Assembly (NCBI RefSeq): GCF_900109175.1 | Contig: NZ_FNZE01000006.1 | Location: forward strand, 186,001-250,000 | Direction of reading: 5' to 3' | Length of the DNA: 64,000 bases | Source: Pseudomonas linyingensis | GTDB taxonomy: Bacteria; Pseudomonadota; Gammaproteobacteria; Pseudomonadales; Pseudomonadaceae | Shown: positions 13,969 through 22,623 of the stretch, piece after piece | How positions within the stretch are numbered: position 1 is the stretch's first letter | Layout of the letters: each line of letters begins with the position of its first letter | The notes under the pieces: model-generated | Databases searched by the model: none | What the model saw: only the letters and a program-made list of their open reading frames with translations | What the model was told of the DNA's origin: nothing | Program-made: the position numbers and the translations under genes

Positions 13969-15111
13969 ATGCGCCTGCTGGCCGACGAAAACATCCCGCT
14001 GCTCGATCCCTTCTTCGCCTCCTTCGGCGAGATCCGCCGCCTGCCCGGCCGCGCCATCGACCGCGCCGCCGTGGCCGACGCCGATGTGCTGCTGGTGCGC
14101 TCGGTGACCCGCGTCGACAGGGCGCTGTTGGAGGGCTCGGCGGTGAAGTTCGTCGGCACCTGCACCATCGGCACCGATCATCTGGACCTGGCGTACTTCG
14201 CCGAGGCGGGTATCACCTGGTCCAGCGCCCCGGGCTGCAATGCCCGCGGCGTGGTCGAGTACGTGCTCGGCGCGCTGCTGGCCCTGGCTGAGCGTCATGG
14301 CACCGATCTGGCGGCGCGTACCTACGGCGTGGTCGGCGCCGGTCAGGTTGGCGGCCGGCTGGTCGAGCTGCTGCGTGGTCTGGGCTGGAACGTGCTGGTC
14401 TGTGATCCGCCGCGCCAGGCGCGCGAGGGCGGCGAATTCGTTGCTCTGGAGGAAATCATCCGCCGCTGCGACGTGATCAGCCTGCACACCCCGCTGACCC
14501 GCGACGGGGCCGATGCCACCTGGCATCTGCTCGACGCGGCGCGGCTGGCGCAACTCAAGCCCGGCTGCTGGCTGATCAACGCCAGCCGCGGCGCGGTAGT
14601 CGACAACGCCGCGCTCAAGGCCCACCTGCAGGGCGGTGCCGATCTTGAGGCGGTGCTGGATGTCTGGGAGGGCGAGCCGCAGGTGGATGCCGAGCTGGCG
14701 CCGCTGTGCCGTCTGTCCACCCCGCACATCGCCGGCTACAGCCTGGATGGCAAGCTGCGCGGTACCGAGCAGATCTATCAGGCCTTCTGCGCGTGGCGTG
14801 GCGAGGCGCCAGCGGTCAATCTGGCCCAGCTGCTGCCCCCGGCCTGGTTGAGCGAGCTGGTGCTGCACGAGCAGGCCGATCCGGTCTGGGCGCTGGCCAC
14901 GGTCTGCCGTGCCGTCTACGACCCGCGCCTGGACGATGCCGCCTTCCGGCGCAGCCTGCTCGGTGATGCCGAGGCACGCCGCACGGGCTTCGATGCCCTG
15001 CGCAAGCACTACCCGATGCGCCGCGAATTGCCTGAGCTGCGGGTACGGGTGACGGGGGAGGCCAAACAATTGCGCCGCCAGTTGGCGGCGCTGGGCGTAC
15101 AGCTGGTCTGA
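13969..15111 (+). CDS. pdxB: Erythronate-4-phosphate dehydrogenase PdxB
   Basis: A 380-residue D-2-hydroxyacid dehydrogenase of the PdxB type, which oxidises 4-phosphoerythronate in the DXP-dependent pyridoxal phosphate pathway. It has the Rossmann motif [10 protein letters not shown], the catalytic Arg in [11 protein letters not shown], and a C-terminal PdxB dimerisation domain absent from other members. The ATG at 13969 gives the usual family length, and the N-terminal [16 protein letters not shown] block is characteristic. It ends one base before the convergent small gene at 15112. Confidence 0.96.
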   Translation: MRLLADENIPLLDPFFASFGEIRRLPGRAIDRAAVADADVLLVRSVTRVDRALLEGSAVKFVGTCTIGTDHLDLAYFAEAGITWSSAPGCNARGVVEYVLGALLALAERHGTDLAARTYGVVGAGQVGGRLVELLRGLGWNVLVCDPPRQAREGGEFVALEEIIRRCDVISLHTPLTRDGADATWHLLDAARLAQLKPGCWLINASRGAVVDNAALKAHLQGGADLEAVLDVWEGEPQVDAELAPLCRLSTPHIAGYSLDGKLRGTEQIYQAFCAWRGEAPAVNLAQLLPPAWLSELVLHEQADPVWALATVCRAVYDPRLDDAAFRRSLLGDAEARRTGFDALRKHYPMRRELPELRVRVTGEAKQLRRQLAALGVQLV

Positions 15112-15294
15112 TCAGCCGAACAGGCGGCGGCGCGGCTGGGCATCGCGCTCCAGCTGGCGGCAGGCCTGCAGGATCATCTGCTCGGTGATCGGAATTTCCC
15201 GGCCCTGGGCGTCGATGATCGCGCCGAGGTTGAGGTGACGCAGCTTCCGTGCGATCTGGGTGGTGCTGGATTGCGGCTGTTGTTCGCGGTGCAT
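15112..15294 (-). CDS. Small conserved protein of unknown function
   Basis: A 60-residue, Arg/Gln-rich predicted cytosolic protein, not recognised as a named family. It has no signal peptide, membrane segment or cysteines. The middle section (LNLGAIIDAQGREIPITEQMI) has a coding-like amphipathic pattern, the tail ends in RRRLFG, and its frame is upstream of cysH's terminator. The stop abuts the pdxB stop. A small gene at this place next to cysH occurs in other Pseudomonas as far as I recall, which supports it being real. An RBS-like GAGAGAC lies upstream. No function is proposed. Confidence 0.6.
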   Translation of the reverse strand: MHREQQPQSSTTQIARKLRHLNLGAIIDAQGREIPITEQMILQACRQLERDAQPRRRLFG

Positions 15295-15390
15295 GGCGGT
15301 CTCTCCTGATCTGCCGATGCCAGGCAGTCTAGGCCGCTCAGATTAAACAGTGGTTACAGCCGCGGTGGATATGCAGGCCGCCAAGGGCAG

Positions 15391-15420
15391 AAAGCCCGGC
15401 CGTTGCGGCGGCCGGGCTTT
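15391..15420 (-). terminator. Intrinsic terminator after cysH
   Basis: A perfect 12-bp GC-rich stem (15391-15402 with 15409-15420) and a 6-nt loop, with AAA/TTT at the base. It lies about 50 nt past the cysH stop and may act in both directions. Confidence 0.75.
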
Positions 15421-15470
15421 GCGGAGCCAGCGGCCAACGCCCCATGCGGCACGACCTTGGCTCTTGCCGA

Positions 15471-16208
15471 TCAGGAGTCCTTGGCGATCAGGTTGCCGGC
15501 GTGCAGCCCGCACTCCTTGTGGGTGGCCTCTTCCCACCACCAGCGGCCTTCGCGCTCGTGCTGGTTGGGCAGCACCGGGCGGGTGCAGGGTTCGCAGCCG
15601 ATGCTGATGAAGCCCTGCTCGTGCAGCGGGTTGTAGGGGATCTCCAGCATGCGGATGTAGCCCCACACCTCGGCGCTGCTCATGTTGGCCAGCGGGTTGA
15701 ACTTGTACAGCGGCTTGTCGGGCGTGGAGAAGGCGCCGTCCACTTCAAGCACGGCGACCTGACTGCGCGTGCCGGGGCTCTGGTCGCGGCGCTGGCCGGT
15801 GGCCCAGGCGGCGACGCCGGCCAGCTTGCGCTTGAGCGGCTCGATCTTGCGGATGCCGCAGCACTCGCCATGGCCATCCTTGTAGAAGCTGAACAGGCCC
15901 TTCTCGCGCACCAGCGGTTCGAGCAGGCGCGGATCCGGGGACAGCACCTCGATGGAGATGCCGTAGTGCTCGCGCACCTGCTCGATGAAGCGGTAGGTCT
16001 GCGCGTGCAGGCGGCCGGTATCCAGGCTGAATACCTTGACGTTCTTGTTCAGCTTCCAGGCCATGTCCACCAGCACCACGTCCTCGGCGCCGCTGAAGGA
16101 GATCCACAGGTCGTCGCCGAAATGCTCGAAGGCGAGCTTGAGCACTTCCTGCGGGGATTTGTCGGCGTAGGCGGCCGCCAGGGCGGCAACATCGAAAGTC
16201 TGGCTCAT
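15471..16208 (-). CDS. cysH: Adenylyl-sulfate (APS) reductase CysH
   Basis: A 245-residue assimilatory sulfate reductase converting adenylyl sulfate to sulfite. The catalytic Cys233 lies in the ECGLH motif at the C-terminus. Four further cysteines (C116-C117 and C205, C208) form the CC...CxxC set that binds a [4Fe-4S] cluster. This marks the APS-type enzyme of Pseudomonas and plants rather than the PAPS-type of E. coli, which lacks these cysteines. The nucleotide-binding loop is [10 protein letters not shown]. It is divergent from thrH; the 235-nt gap between them should hold its sulfur-responsive (CysB) control, though I cannot define a site. Confidence 0.96.
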   Translation of the reverse strand: MSQTFDVAALAAAYADKSPQEVLKLAFEHFGDDLWISFSGAEDVVLVDMAWKLNKNVKVFSLDTGRLHAQTYRFIEQVREHYGISIEVLSPDPRLLEPLVREKGLFSFYKDGHGECCGIRKIEPLKRKLAGVAAWATGQRRDQSPGTRSQVAVLEVDGAFSTPDKPLYKFNPLANMSSAEVWGYIRMLEIPYNPLHEQGFISIGCEPCTRPVLPNQHEREGRWWWEEATHKECGLHAGNLIAKDS

Positions 16209-16443
16209 CGGGGTGTCCGGTCGATTCGGGGCTAATGCGTTGCTGCGATGGTAACAGCAAGGTGTTTATGCGCTGAAATAACCAAATTGTGCTGGAGTGC
16301 TAACCATTGGGAATATGAGGTCGTCGCGGTTCGTCGCGTGCACCCGGCTTTTTCGGCGCCCAGGGGCGCGCCGCGTTGCGCCTCGCCGGTCAACTCGCTA
16401 GAGTGCCGCCTCAATTTCTGCCTGTTCAATCGAGGAGTGCCCT

Positions 16444-17061
16444 GTGGAAATCGCCTGTCTTGATCTCGAGGGTGTGCTGGTCCCGGAAATCTGGATCGCC
16501 TTTGCCGAAAAAACCGGAATCGACGCGCTCAAGGCGACTACCCGCGACATTCCCGACTACGACGTGCTGATGAAGCAGCGTCTGCGCATCCTGGACGAGC
16601 ACGGCCTGAAGCTGCGCGACATCCAGGAAGTGATCGCCACCCTGCAGCCGCTGGAAGGCGCGGTGGAGTTCGTCGACTGGCTGCGCGAGCGCTTCCAGGT
16701 GGTGATCCTCTCCGACACCTTCTACGAGTTCTCCCAGCCGCTGATGCGCCAACTCGGTTTCCCGACCCTGCTGTGCCACAAGCTGATCACCGACGAGACC
16801 GATCGTGTGGTGGACTACCAGCTGCGCCAGAAGGATCCCAAGCGTCAGTCGGTCATCGCCCTGAAGAGCCTGTACTACCGGGTGATCGCCGCCGGCGACT
16901 CGTACAACGACACCACCATGCTCAGCGAAGCCCACTCCGGCATCCTGTTCCATGCGCCGGACAACGTGATCCGCGAGTTCCCGCAGTTCCCGGCGGTGCA
17001 CACCTACGAGGATCTCAAGCGCGAGTTCCTCAAGGCCTCGGTGCGCGAGCTGAGCCTGTAA
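16444..17061 (+). CDS. thrH: Bifunctional phosphoserine phosphatase/homoserine phosphotransferase ThrH
   Basis: A 205-residue HAD-superfamily enzyme. The motif I DLEGVL (Asp7, Glu9) has Glu where most phosphatases have Asp, as in ThrH. Motif II is LSDTF, and motif IV GDSYNDTTM is complete. ThrH dephosphorylates phosphoserine and can transfer the phosphate to homoserine, linking serine and threonine synthesis. It is typical of Pseudomonas and related groups. A terminator follows 18 nt after the stop. Confidence 0.95.
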   Translation: MEIACLDLEGVLVPEIWIAFAEKTGIDALKATTRDIPDYDVLMKQRLRILDEHGLKLRDIQEVIATLQPLEGAVEFVDWLRERFQVVILSDTFYEFSQPLMRQLGFPTLLCHKLITDETDRVVDYQLRQKDPKRQSVIALKSLYYRVIAAGDSYNDTTMLSEAHSGILFHAPDNVIREFPQFPAVHTYEDLKREFLKASVRELSL

Positions 17062-17078
17062 GCCTCAGCTGTACCGTG

Positions 17079-17110
17079 ACAAGACCCGCCCCGTGCGGGT
17101 CTTGTCGTTT
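17079..17110 (+). terminator. Intrinsic terminator after thrH
   Basis: An 11-bp perfect stem (17079-17089 with 17095-17105) and a 5-nt loop, followed by CGTTT. It separates thrH from the convergent pabB. Confidence 0.8.
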
Positions 17111-17117
17111 CTGGCGC

Positions 17118-18470
17118 CTAGAAACCGGAAAGTCGCTCCAGGGTCTGCAGCAGCACGCGCACCTTGGTCTTCGACTCCTCGTACTCGGCCTGCCACTCGG
17201 AGTCCATGACGATGCCGCCGCCACCCCAGCAGCTGGCCTGGCCATGCTGCAGCAATACGGTGCGGATACAGATCGAACTGTCCATCTCGCCGCGGCTGTC
17301 GATGTGCAGCAGCGAGCCGCAGTAGATCGAGCGCCGGGTCGGCTCCAGTTCGTCGATGATCTGCATGGCGCGGATCTTCGGCGCGCCGGTGATCGAGCCG
17401 CCGGGGAAGCTGCCGGCCAGCAGGTCGAAGACGTCCAGATCGGGAGCCAGCTCGCCGGTCACTGCGCTGACCAGGTGGTGCACGTTGGGATAGCTCTCCA
17501 GTGCGAACAGTTCCGGTACCCGCACCGAGCCGATGCGACAGCTGCGGCCGAGGTCGTTGCGCAGCAGGTCGACGATCATCAGGTTTTCCGCGCGATCCTT
17601 GCGGCTGGCCAGCAGCTCGGCGGCCAGTTCCTTGTCCTCGGCGACGTCGCGGCCGCGCGGCCGGGTGCCCTTGATCGGCCGGGTCTCGACCTGCCCCTGG
17701 TGCACGCTGAGAAAGCGCTCCGGCGACAGGCTGAGGATCGCGCCGTCGTCCAGGGTTAAATAGCCGGCGAAGGGAGTCGGGCAGGCGTCGCGCAGGGCGC
17801 AGTAGGCCGCCCACGGGTCGCCCTGCCAGGACGTCTGGAAGCGCTGGGCAAAGTTCACCTGGTAGCAGTCGCCGGCGCGAATGTAGGCCTGGATGCGTTC
17901 GATGGCGGCCCGATACTGGCCGGCGTCGAGGTCGGCGGCAAAGGGCGTCAGCAGACGGAACTCGCCGGGCGTGGCGGGCGTGCCGTGCGCCTCGAACAAG
18001 GCGATTAGCTCGCCACGGCGCTGCTCGGGCAGGCTGGGGTGGAACACCAGCTGCGAGGTCTGGCGCTGGTGATCGCTGACCAGTGCCCAGGCATACAGAC
18101 CGAAGGTGGCCTCGGGCAGTTGCAGGTCAGCGACCGCCTGCGCGGGCAGGCGCTCCAGGCGGCGGCCGAAGTCATAGCCGAGGTAGCCGAGCAGGCCGCC
18201 GGTGAACGGCAGCTCGCAGTGCTCCGGCGCCTCGGCGCGGCCCAGGCCGGCGAGAGCCGTTCGGCAGCGGGCGAGGAATGCCCGGCCGTTCTCGTTGGCG
18301 GCCGGTTGCAAGTGTTGCTCGGGCCAGGCGCTGAACAGGTCGAAGCGGCCGCGATCGGCGCCTGGTCGACCGCCGTCCAGCAGACAGGCGCCGGGAGCGG
18401 CCCGCACGAGGGCGAAGCGCGCGCGGGGATCGGCGTGGTAGGGCAGGAGGTGAACGCAGCAGGTGGGCAT
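17118..18470 (-). CDS. pabB: Aminodeoxychorismate synthase component I PabB
   Basis: A 450-residue chorismate-utilising enzyme that adds ammonia to chorismate in p-aminobenzoate/folate synthesis, with a separate PabA glutaminase. Visible are the N-terminal FTGGLLGYLGYDFGR segment and the chorismate-binding domain with PIKGTRPRG, containing the Lys used as nucleophile in PabB. The ENLMIVDLLRNDLGR and SFPGGSITGAPK blocks follow. The PIKGT motif distinguishes it from anthranilate synthase TrpE. The ATG at 18470 gives normal length. Confidence 0.95.
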   Translation of the reverse strand: MPTCCVHLLPYHADPRARFALVRAAPGACLLDGGRPGADRGRFDLFSAWPEQHLQPAANENGRAFLARCRTALAGLGRAEAPEHCELPFTGGLLGYLGYDFGRRLERLPAQAVADLQLPEATFGLYAWALVSDHQRQTSQLVFHPSLPEQRRGELIALFEAHGTPATPGEFRLLTPFAADLDAGQYRAAIERIQAYIRAGDCYQVNFAQRFQTSWQGDPWAAYCALRDACPTPFAGYLTLDDGAILSLSPERFLSVHQGQVETRPIKGTRPRGRDVAEDKELAAELLASRKDRAENLMIVDLLRNDLGRSCRIGSVRVPELFALESYPNVHHLVSAVTGELAPDLDVFDLLAGSFPGGSITGAPKIRAMQIIDELEPTRRSIYCGSLLHIDSRGEMDSSICIRTVLLQHGQASCWGGGGIVMDSEWQAEYEESKTKVRVLLQTLERLSGF

Positions 18471-18542
18471 GGCTAGGCTCGAACGATCGCAAGCCGGGAT
18501 TCTAACGCAGGGGCGGGGCAGGATGCGTGGGGTTGTGGAGAA

Positions 18543-18565
18543 GCGGGCGCCTGGTAGGCGCCCGC
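18543..18565 (-). terminator. Intrinsic terminator after the ATP-grasp gene
   Basis: A perfect 10-bp GC-rich stem with a GGT loop, 6 nt past the stop of the ATP-grasp gene. It marks the end of the three-gene cassette transcribed on the minus strand. Confidence 0.75.
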
Positions 18566-18571
18566 AGTGGA

Positions 18572-19558
18572 TCAGAGCTCGACCGGCTTGATATGGCCGA
18601 ACAGCTCCTGGGAGAAGCGCACGCGCTGCTCCGGGGTTTCCTCGATGCCCTTGGCCTTCAGTTCGGCCAGGCGTTCTTCCACGGCATGGGCGCGATGGGT
18701 CAGGCCGCAGTCGTTGGCGATCTGGATGTTCAGGCCCGGGCGGGCGTTGAGCTCCAGGATCAGCGGTCCCTTCTCCTGGTCGAGCACCATGTCGACACCG
18801 ATGTAACCCAGACCGCACAGCTCGTAGCAGCCGGCAGCCAGCTTCATGAAGCCGTCCCAGTTGGGCAGCTGCACGCCGTCCACCGCGTTGGTGGTGTCCG
18901 GGTGCTTGGTGATCTTGTTGTTCAGCCAGGTGCCGCGCAGGGTGATGCCGGTGGCCAGGTCGACACCGACGCCGATGGCGCCCTGGTGCAGGTTGGCCTT
19001 GCCGTTGGACTGGCGGGTCGGCAGGCGCAGCATGGCCATCACCGGGTAGCCCATCAGCACGATGATGCGGATGTCCGGCACGCCCTCGTAGCTGATGCTC
19101 TTGAAGATCGGGTCGGGGGTGACCCGGTATTCGATCAGCGCGCGGTCGCGGCCGCCGCCCAGCGAGTACAGGCCGGAGAGGATGCTGGACAGCTGCTGTT
19201 CGATCTCGTCGCGGCTGACGATCTTGCCGGAGACGGTCTTGAAGCGGCCCTCGAAGCGGTCGGCGATCACCAGGATGCCGTCGCCGCCGGCGCCCTGCGC
19301 CGGCTTGATCACGAAATCGTTGTGTCCGGCGATGATCTCGTCGAACTTCTCGATCTCCTTCTCGGTGGAGATGATGCCGTACATCTCCGGCACGTGAATG
19401 CCGGCGGTGATGGCGCGCTCCTTGGTGAGGATCTTGTCGTCCACCACCGGATACAGACTGCGCTTGTTGTACTTCAGCACGTAGTCCGCGTTGCGCCGGT
19501 TGATGCCCATGATGCCCTTGGCGTGCAGGGCCTTCCAGGTTTTGATCAGACCGAACAT
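18572..19558 (-). CDS. ATP-grasp alpha-L-glutamate ligase-like protein (RimK-related)
   Basis: A 328-residue ATP-grasp enzyme of the RimK-related ligase branch. Nucleotide-binding features are VIKPAQGAGGDGILV (lysine and glycine-rich loop), an acid pair in DMVLDQEKGPLILELNARPG, and the NARPGLNIQ Mg-binding loop. Such enzymes form an amide bond between a carboxylate and an amine, commonly adding glutamate or another amino acid to a peptide or metabolite; the substrate here is unknown. It has no signal peptide, so it works in the cytosol. It is third in a tight cassette with the seven-helix transglutaminase-like protein (4 nt upstream) and the aspartic-protease-like protein. Confidence 0.9.
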   Translation of the reverse strand: MFGLIKTWKALHAKGIMGINRRNADYVLKYNKRSLYPVVDDKILTKERAITAGIHVPEMYGIISTEKEIEKFDEIIAGHNDFVIKPAQGAGGDGILVIADRFEGRFKTVSGKIVSRDEIEQQLSSILSGLYSLGGGRDRALIEYRVTPDPIFKSISYEGVPDIRIIVLMGYPVMAMLRLPTRQSNGKANLHQGAIGVGVDLATGITLRGTWLNNKITKHPDTTNAVDGVQLPNWDGFMKLAAGCYELCGLGYIGVDMVLDQEKGPLILELNARPGLNIQIANDCGLTHRAHAVEERLAELKAKGIEETPEQRVRFSQELFGHIKPVEL

Positions 19559-19562
19559 GGCA

Positions 19563-21089
19563 TCAATCCTTGAGGAAGGCTTTGAAGCGGAACAGCTCGG
19601 TCAGGCGGTAGCCGCGGTAGCGACCCATCGCCAGCATGAAGCCCACCAGAATCAGCAGCACGGCCGGGAAGGTGAAGATGAAGTAGGTCAGCTCCGGAAC
19701 GCTCATCAGCAGGTGCGCCAGGGTGGCGGCGATCAGGGTGCCGACGGCGACCTTGAAGGCATGGCCGCCGCCGCGCTCTTCCCAGGTGATCGACAGGCGT
19801 TCGATGGTCATGGTCAGAATCACCATCGGGAATAGCGCCACCGACAGGCCGCGCTCGAGGCCGAGCTTGTGGCTGAACAGGCTGATCACCGCGATCAGCA
19901 CCACCACGAAGGTCAGCACCACCGACAGGCGTGGCAGCATCTGCAGCTTGAGGTGCTCGAGGTAGGAGCGCAGCGACAGGCCCAGCGCGGTGATGATGGT
20001 GAACAGCATGATGCCGAAGCCCAGCTGGGTCTCGCGGAAGGCGAGGGCGATCAGTACCGGGGTGAAGGTGCCGAGGGTCTGCAGGCCGCCGAGGTTGCGC
20101 AGGATCAGGATCACCAGCACGCCGATCGGGATCATGATCATGATCTGGTAGGTCTGCTGGGTCTGCAGCGGCAGGCCGTAGAGCGAGTATTCGAGGAAGC
20201 CCGAATCGGCCGAGGCGTCGGACTGCTTGGCCAGGCGGATGGCGTTCAGCTCGCTGGTGTTGAGGGTGAAGCTGACCTGCGGCTGCTTGCCGCCGTCGAC
20301 CTTGACCAGTTCGCCGTCACCCAGCCACCAGATAAGGCGGTCGCGCGGCAGGCCCTGCTGGCCATTGTCGGGGTTGAAGTACAGCCAGTTCTCGCCATTG
20401 AAGCTGCGCAGCCACAGCTCGGGGCTCTGGGGCTGGTCGGCGATCAGGCGGATGGTGTTGACCCGCTCCAGCGGCACGTGGGCGATGGACAGCAGCAGGT
20501 CGATCACCCGAGCGCGATTGGTGACCGAGGTGTCGCCGGCCAGCAGCAGCTTGACGTTGTCGTCGTTGAGGTTGTTGACGCGCTTGATGGTCTCGCTGAT
20601 GAAGGTCTCGACGTCGGCCGAATGCTGGCGGATGGGCGCCAGCAGGGCCTCGGCGGCGATCTGCTCGGGGCCGGCGATCGGCAGGCTCTCGCGGTAGATC
20701 GGCCCTTTATCCAGGGGCTTTTCCGCGGCAAAGCGCTGGGTCAGCACCATGCGGTAGTAAAGAGTCTGCGGGCCGCTGGCGCGGCGGGCGGACCAGGTCA
20801 CGCGGCGGTTGCCGTCGACATTATTGACGCTGACGCCGTAGTTGTTGGAGATGAAGCTCTCGTTGAGACTGACGAAGTCCTGAACCAGCGGCGGTACGAA
20901 CATCTGCACCTTGACCGGATCGCGCGGGTTGGCCTGGAAGTCGACCTTGGCGTCGATGTTCCAGACGTTGTCGGTTTCCGCCTCGGTGACCGGGATGCCG
21001 AGAACGAAAATCTGGTAGGCGGTGATCGCCACGCCCAGACTCACCAATATGGCGATGAGGACTTTCAGGTGCAAAGTGAGGGAGCGCAT
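19563..21089 (-). CDS. Inactive transglutaminase fused to seven transmembrane helices
   Basis: A 508-residue membrane protein. An N-terminal helix (about residues 8-31) is followed by a periplasmic region of some 270 residues containing an inactive transglutaminase-like domain, then seven hydrophobic helices in the last 210 residues. I see no Cys in the domain, in line with the inactive label used for this family. The pairing of this architecture with an ATP-grasp ligase and a pepsin-like protease is a known conserved neighbourhood in proteobacteria. It could bind or present a peptide or glycan substrate across the membrane, but that is inference. It starts 5 nt after the protease stop. Confidence 0.88.
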   Translation of the reverse strand: MRSLTLHLKVLIAILVSLGVAITAYQIFVLGIPVTEAETDNVWNIDAKVDFQANPRDPVKVQMFVPPLVQDFVSLNESFISNNYGVSVNNVDGNRRVTWSARRASGPQTLYYRMVLTQRFAAEKPLDKGPIYRESLPIAGPEQIAAEALLAPIRQHSADVETFISETIKRVNNLNDDNVKLLLAGDTSVTNRARVIDLLLSIAHVPLERVNTIRLIADQPQSPELWLRSFNGENWLYFNPDNGQQGLPRDRLIWWLGDGELVKVDGGKQPQVSFTLNTSELNAIRLAKQSDASADSGFLEYSLYGLPLQTQQTYQIMIMIPIGVLVILILRNLGGLQTLGTFTPVLIALAFRETQLGFGIMLFTIITALGLSLRSYLEHLKLQMLPRLSVVLTFVVVLIAVISLFSHKLGLERGLSVALFPMVILTMTIERLSITWEERGGGHAFKVAVGTLIAATLAHLLMSVPELTYFIFTFPAVLLILVGFMLAMGRYRGYRLTELFRFKAFLKD

Positions 21090-21094
21090 CGAGG

Positions 21095-21625
21095 TTACTC
21101 GTCCGAGTGTGCAGCGTTGGAACAGCCGGGCTTGCCGGCCGCGTATTTGAGACTGGGGTCGACCAGGGCACCGAAGCGTTTGAGGGCCTCGGAGCCGATC
21201 AGGAGCGGGTATTGGAACGCACTGCGGTCGGTCAGGTTCACTTCGATGGTGCGTAGCGTGTTGCCCATGCAGACATCCAGTTCGATCACCGGCCGCGCAG
21301 TATAGGTTTTGCCTTCGTCAGGGTCGAAATCGCCGGCTCGCCGCTTGATCTTGCTGATCCGCGCCAACGGTTTCTCGATCGGTGCGGTGTCGTCGCTGCC
21401 GATGTTGAAGCGGACCCAGGTATCACCGTTGCGCTTGAAACGCTTGATGTTGCGGGCGCCAAGCGAGGCGGTCTTGGCGCCGGTGTCGAGTTTGGCAGCC
21501 AGAACGTCGTCGAGTTCCGGAAGGCTGGCATATTCGTTGAGGCCGTAAACGTTTTTTTCGGCAGCAAGGCTAAGGCCGCAGGGCATCAGCAGGCTGAGTA
21601 GCAAGACAAGGGGCTTGAGTCTCAT
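21095..21625 (-). CDS. Periplasmic RimB/COG4067-type aspartic-protease-fold protein
   Basis: A 176-residue protein with a cleavable signal peptide (about residues 1-21, ending near LSLAA) and a single retropepsin-like domain. The DTGAKTASL motif (Asp47) matches the catalytic Asp-Thr-Gly of aspartic proteases, and a hydrophobic LLIGSEAL segment follows about 100 residues later, as in retropepsins that act as dimers. The family was originally named ATP-dependent zinc protease (RimB-like), a label the sequence does not support. It is the first gene of the cassette, so protease, membrane and ligase proteins are coexpressed. Confidence 0.88.
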   Translation of the reverse strand: MRLKPLVLLLSLLMPCGLSLAAEKNVYGLNEYASLPELDDVLAAKLDTGAKTASLGARNIKRFKRNGDTWVRFNIGSDDTAPIEKPLARISKIKRRAGDFDPDEGKTYTARPVIELDVCMGNTLRTIEVNLTDRSAFQYPLLIGSEALKRFGALVDPSLKYAAGKPGCSNAAHSDE

Positions 21626-21810
21626 AGGTCCTGGGTGATGAAGCGTGATGGGGCCATGGAGGCGAGGGCAGCGGTTGGCTGCCGTTCAAATGGCGGCATT
21701 CTAGCATGCAGCCGATAGCCCGGCGACAGTCGCGGCGGGGGCTTGGCGCCGGGATTTGGGGCGGCGCGTGGAGCTAGCAAGAATCATGGCCGCCCGACAG
21801 CCTTTCGGGC

Positions 21811-21826
21811 CGATTGTCGACAATCG
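21811..21826. promoter_or_regulatory. Palindromic operator candidate 1 for the GntR regulator
   Basis: CGATTGTCGACAATCG is a perfect 16-bp palindrome with core TGTCGACA. It lies about 12 nt upstream of the -35 of the promoter below. A second copy of the core lies 75 bp downstream. The core resembles operators of GntR/FCD-family regulators. Confidence 0.7.
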
Positions 21827-21837
21827 TCTAAGGGGGT

Positions 21838-21866
21838 TTGACATTAATCGAGCACTGCCCTAGTTT
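21838..21866 (+). promoter_or_regulatory. Sigma-70 promoter of the prp cluster
   Basis: A perfect TTGACA at 21838-21843, a 17-nt spacer and TAGTTT at 21861-21866. The predicted start is near 21873. The two TGTCGACA sites bracket it, one upstream of the -35 and one just after the start. Confidence 0.65.
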
Positions 21867-21889
21867 TTTACCCATCAAACCCTGAGATG

Positions 21890-21897
21890 TGTCGACA
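21890..21897. promoter_or_regulatory. Operator candidate 2 (TGTCGACA), overlapping the gene start
   Basis: A second copy of TGTCGACA, followed by ATTA, just downstream of the predicted transcription start and across the possible GTG start of the regulator. Centre-to-centre spacing from copy 1 is 75 bp. The position suits autorepression. Confidence 0.65.
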
Positions 21898-21900
21898 ATT

Positions 21901-22623
21901 ATGATGGACGCGCTAGCAGAAGCTCCCATTGTGGACGATGAGTCCGGCACCCTTTCGGATCATGTGTTCCGGCGCATCCAGTCGGCCATCGTGCGTGGCG
22001 ACATCGCTCCGGGCAGCAAGATCTCCGAGCCCGAGCTGGCGCGCGCCTACGGCATCAGTCGCGGCCCGCTGCGCGAGGCGATCCGCCGCCTGGAGGGGCA
22101 GCGCCTGCTGGTCAGGGTGCCACATGCCGGTGCGCGCGTGGTATCGCTCAGCGAGGCCGAACTGATCGAGCTGTACGAGATTCGCGAGTCGTTGGAAGGC
22201 ATGGCCTGCCGCCTGGCGGCCGAGCGCATGTCCCTGGACGAGATCGACGAGCTGCGCCAGGTGCTGGAAACCCACCAGCGCGACGAGGCGTTCCGGGCGG
22301 GTATCGGCTATTACCAGCAGGAAGGCGACTTCGACTTCCACTATCGCATCATCCAGGGCAGCGGCAACCAGACGCTCAGCAACCTGCTGTGCAACGAGCT
22401 GTACCAGCTGGTGCGTATGTACCGCATCCAGTTCTCCACCACCCCGAACCGGCCGCGCCAGGCCTTCGTCGAGCACCACCGCATTCTCGATGCCATCGCC
22501 GACCGTGACGGCGAACTGGCCGAGCTGCTGATGCGCCGCCACATCGCGGCCTCCAAGCGTAACGTCGCGCGTCACTTCCAGGACGCGACCCACAAGAACA
22601 CCCCGCAACGAGGTAAGTCATGA
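21901..22623 (+). CDS. prpR: GntR family (FCD domain) regulator of the methylcitrate genes
   Basis: A repressor-type regulator of about 240 residues. An N-terminal winged helix ([25 protein letters not shown]) is followed by an all-helical FCD effector domain with metal/ligand residues in the [15 protein letters not shown] and FHYRI segments. Start choice is uncertain: ATG at 21901 or 21904, or GTG at 21889, the last having CCTGAG close upstream but lying within the second operator. The stop overlaps the prpB ATG (ATGA), so the regulator is cotranscribed with the genes it controls. Its likely effector is a methylcitrate-cycle intermediate. The symbol is used by context; this protein is GntR-type and unrelated to the sigma-54 activator PrpR of enterics. 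Confidence 0.88.
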   Translation: MMDALAEAPIVDDESGTLSDHVFRRIQSAIVRGDIAPGSKISEPELARAYGISRGPLREAIRRLEGQRLLVRVPHAGARVVSLSEAELIELYEIRESLEGMACRLAAERMSLDEIDELRQVLETHQRDEAFRAGIGYYQQEGDFDFHYRIIQGSGNQTLSNLLCNELYQLVRMYRIQFSTTPNRPRQAFVEHHRILDAIADRDGELAELLMRRHIAASKRNVARHFQDATHKNTPQRGKS

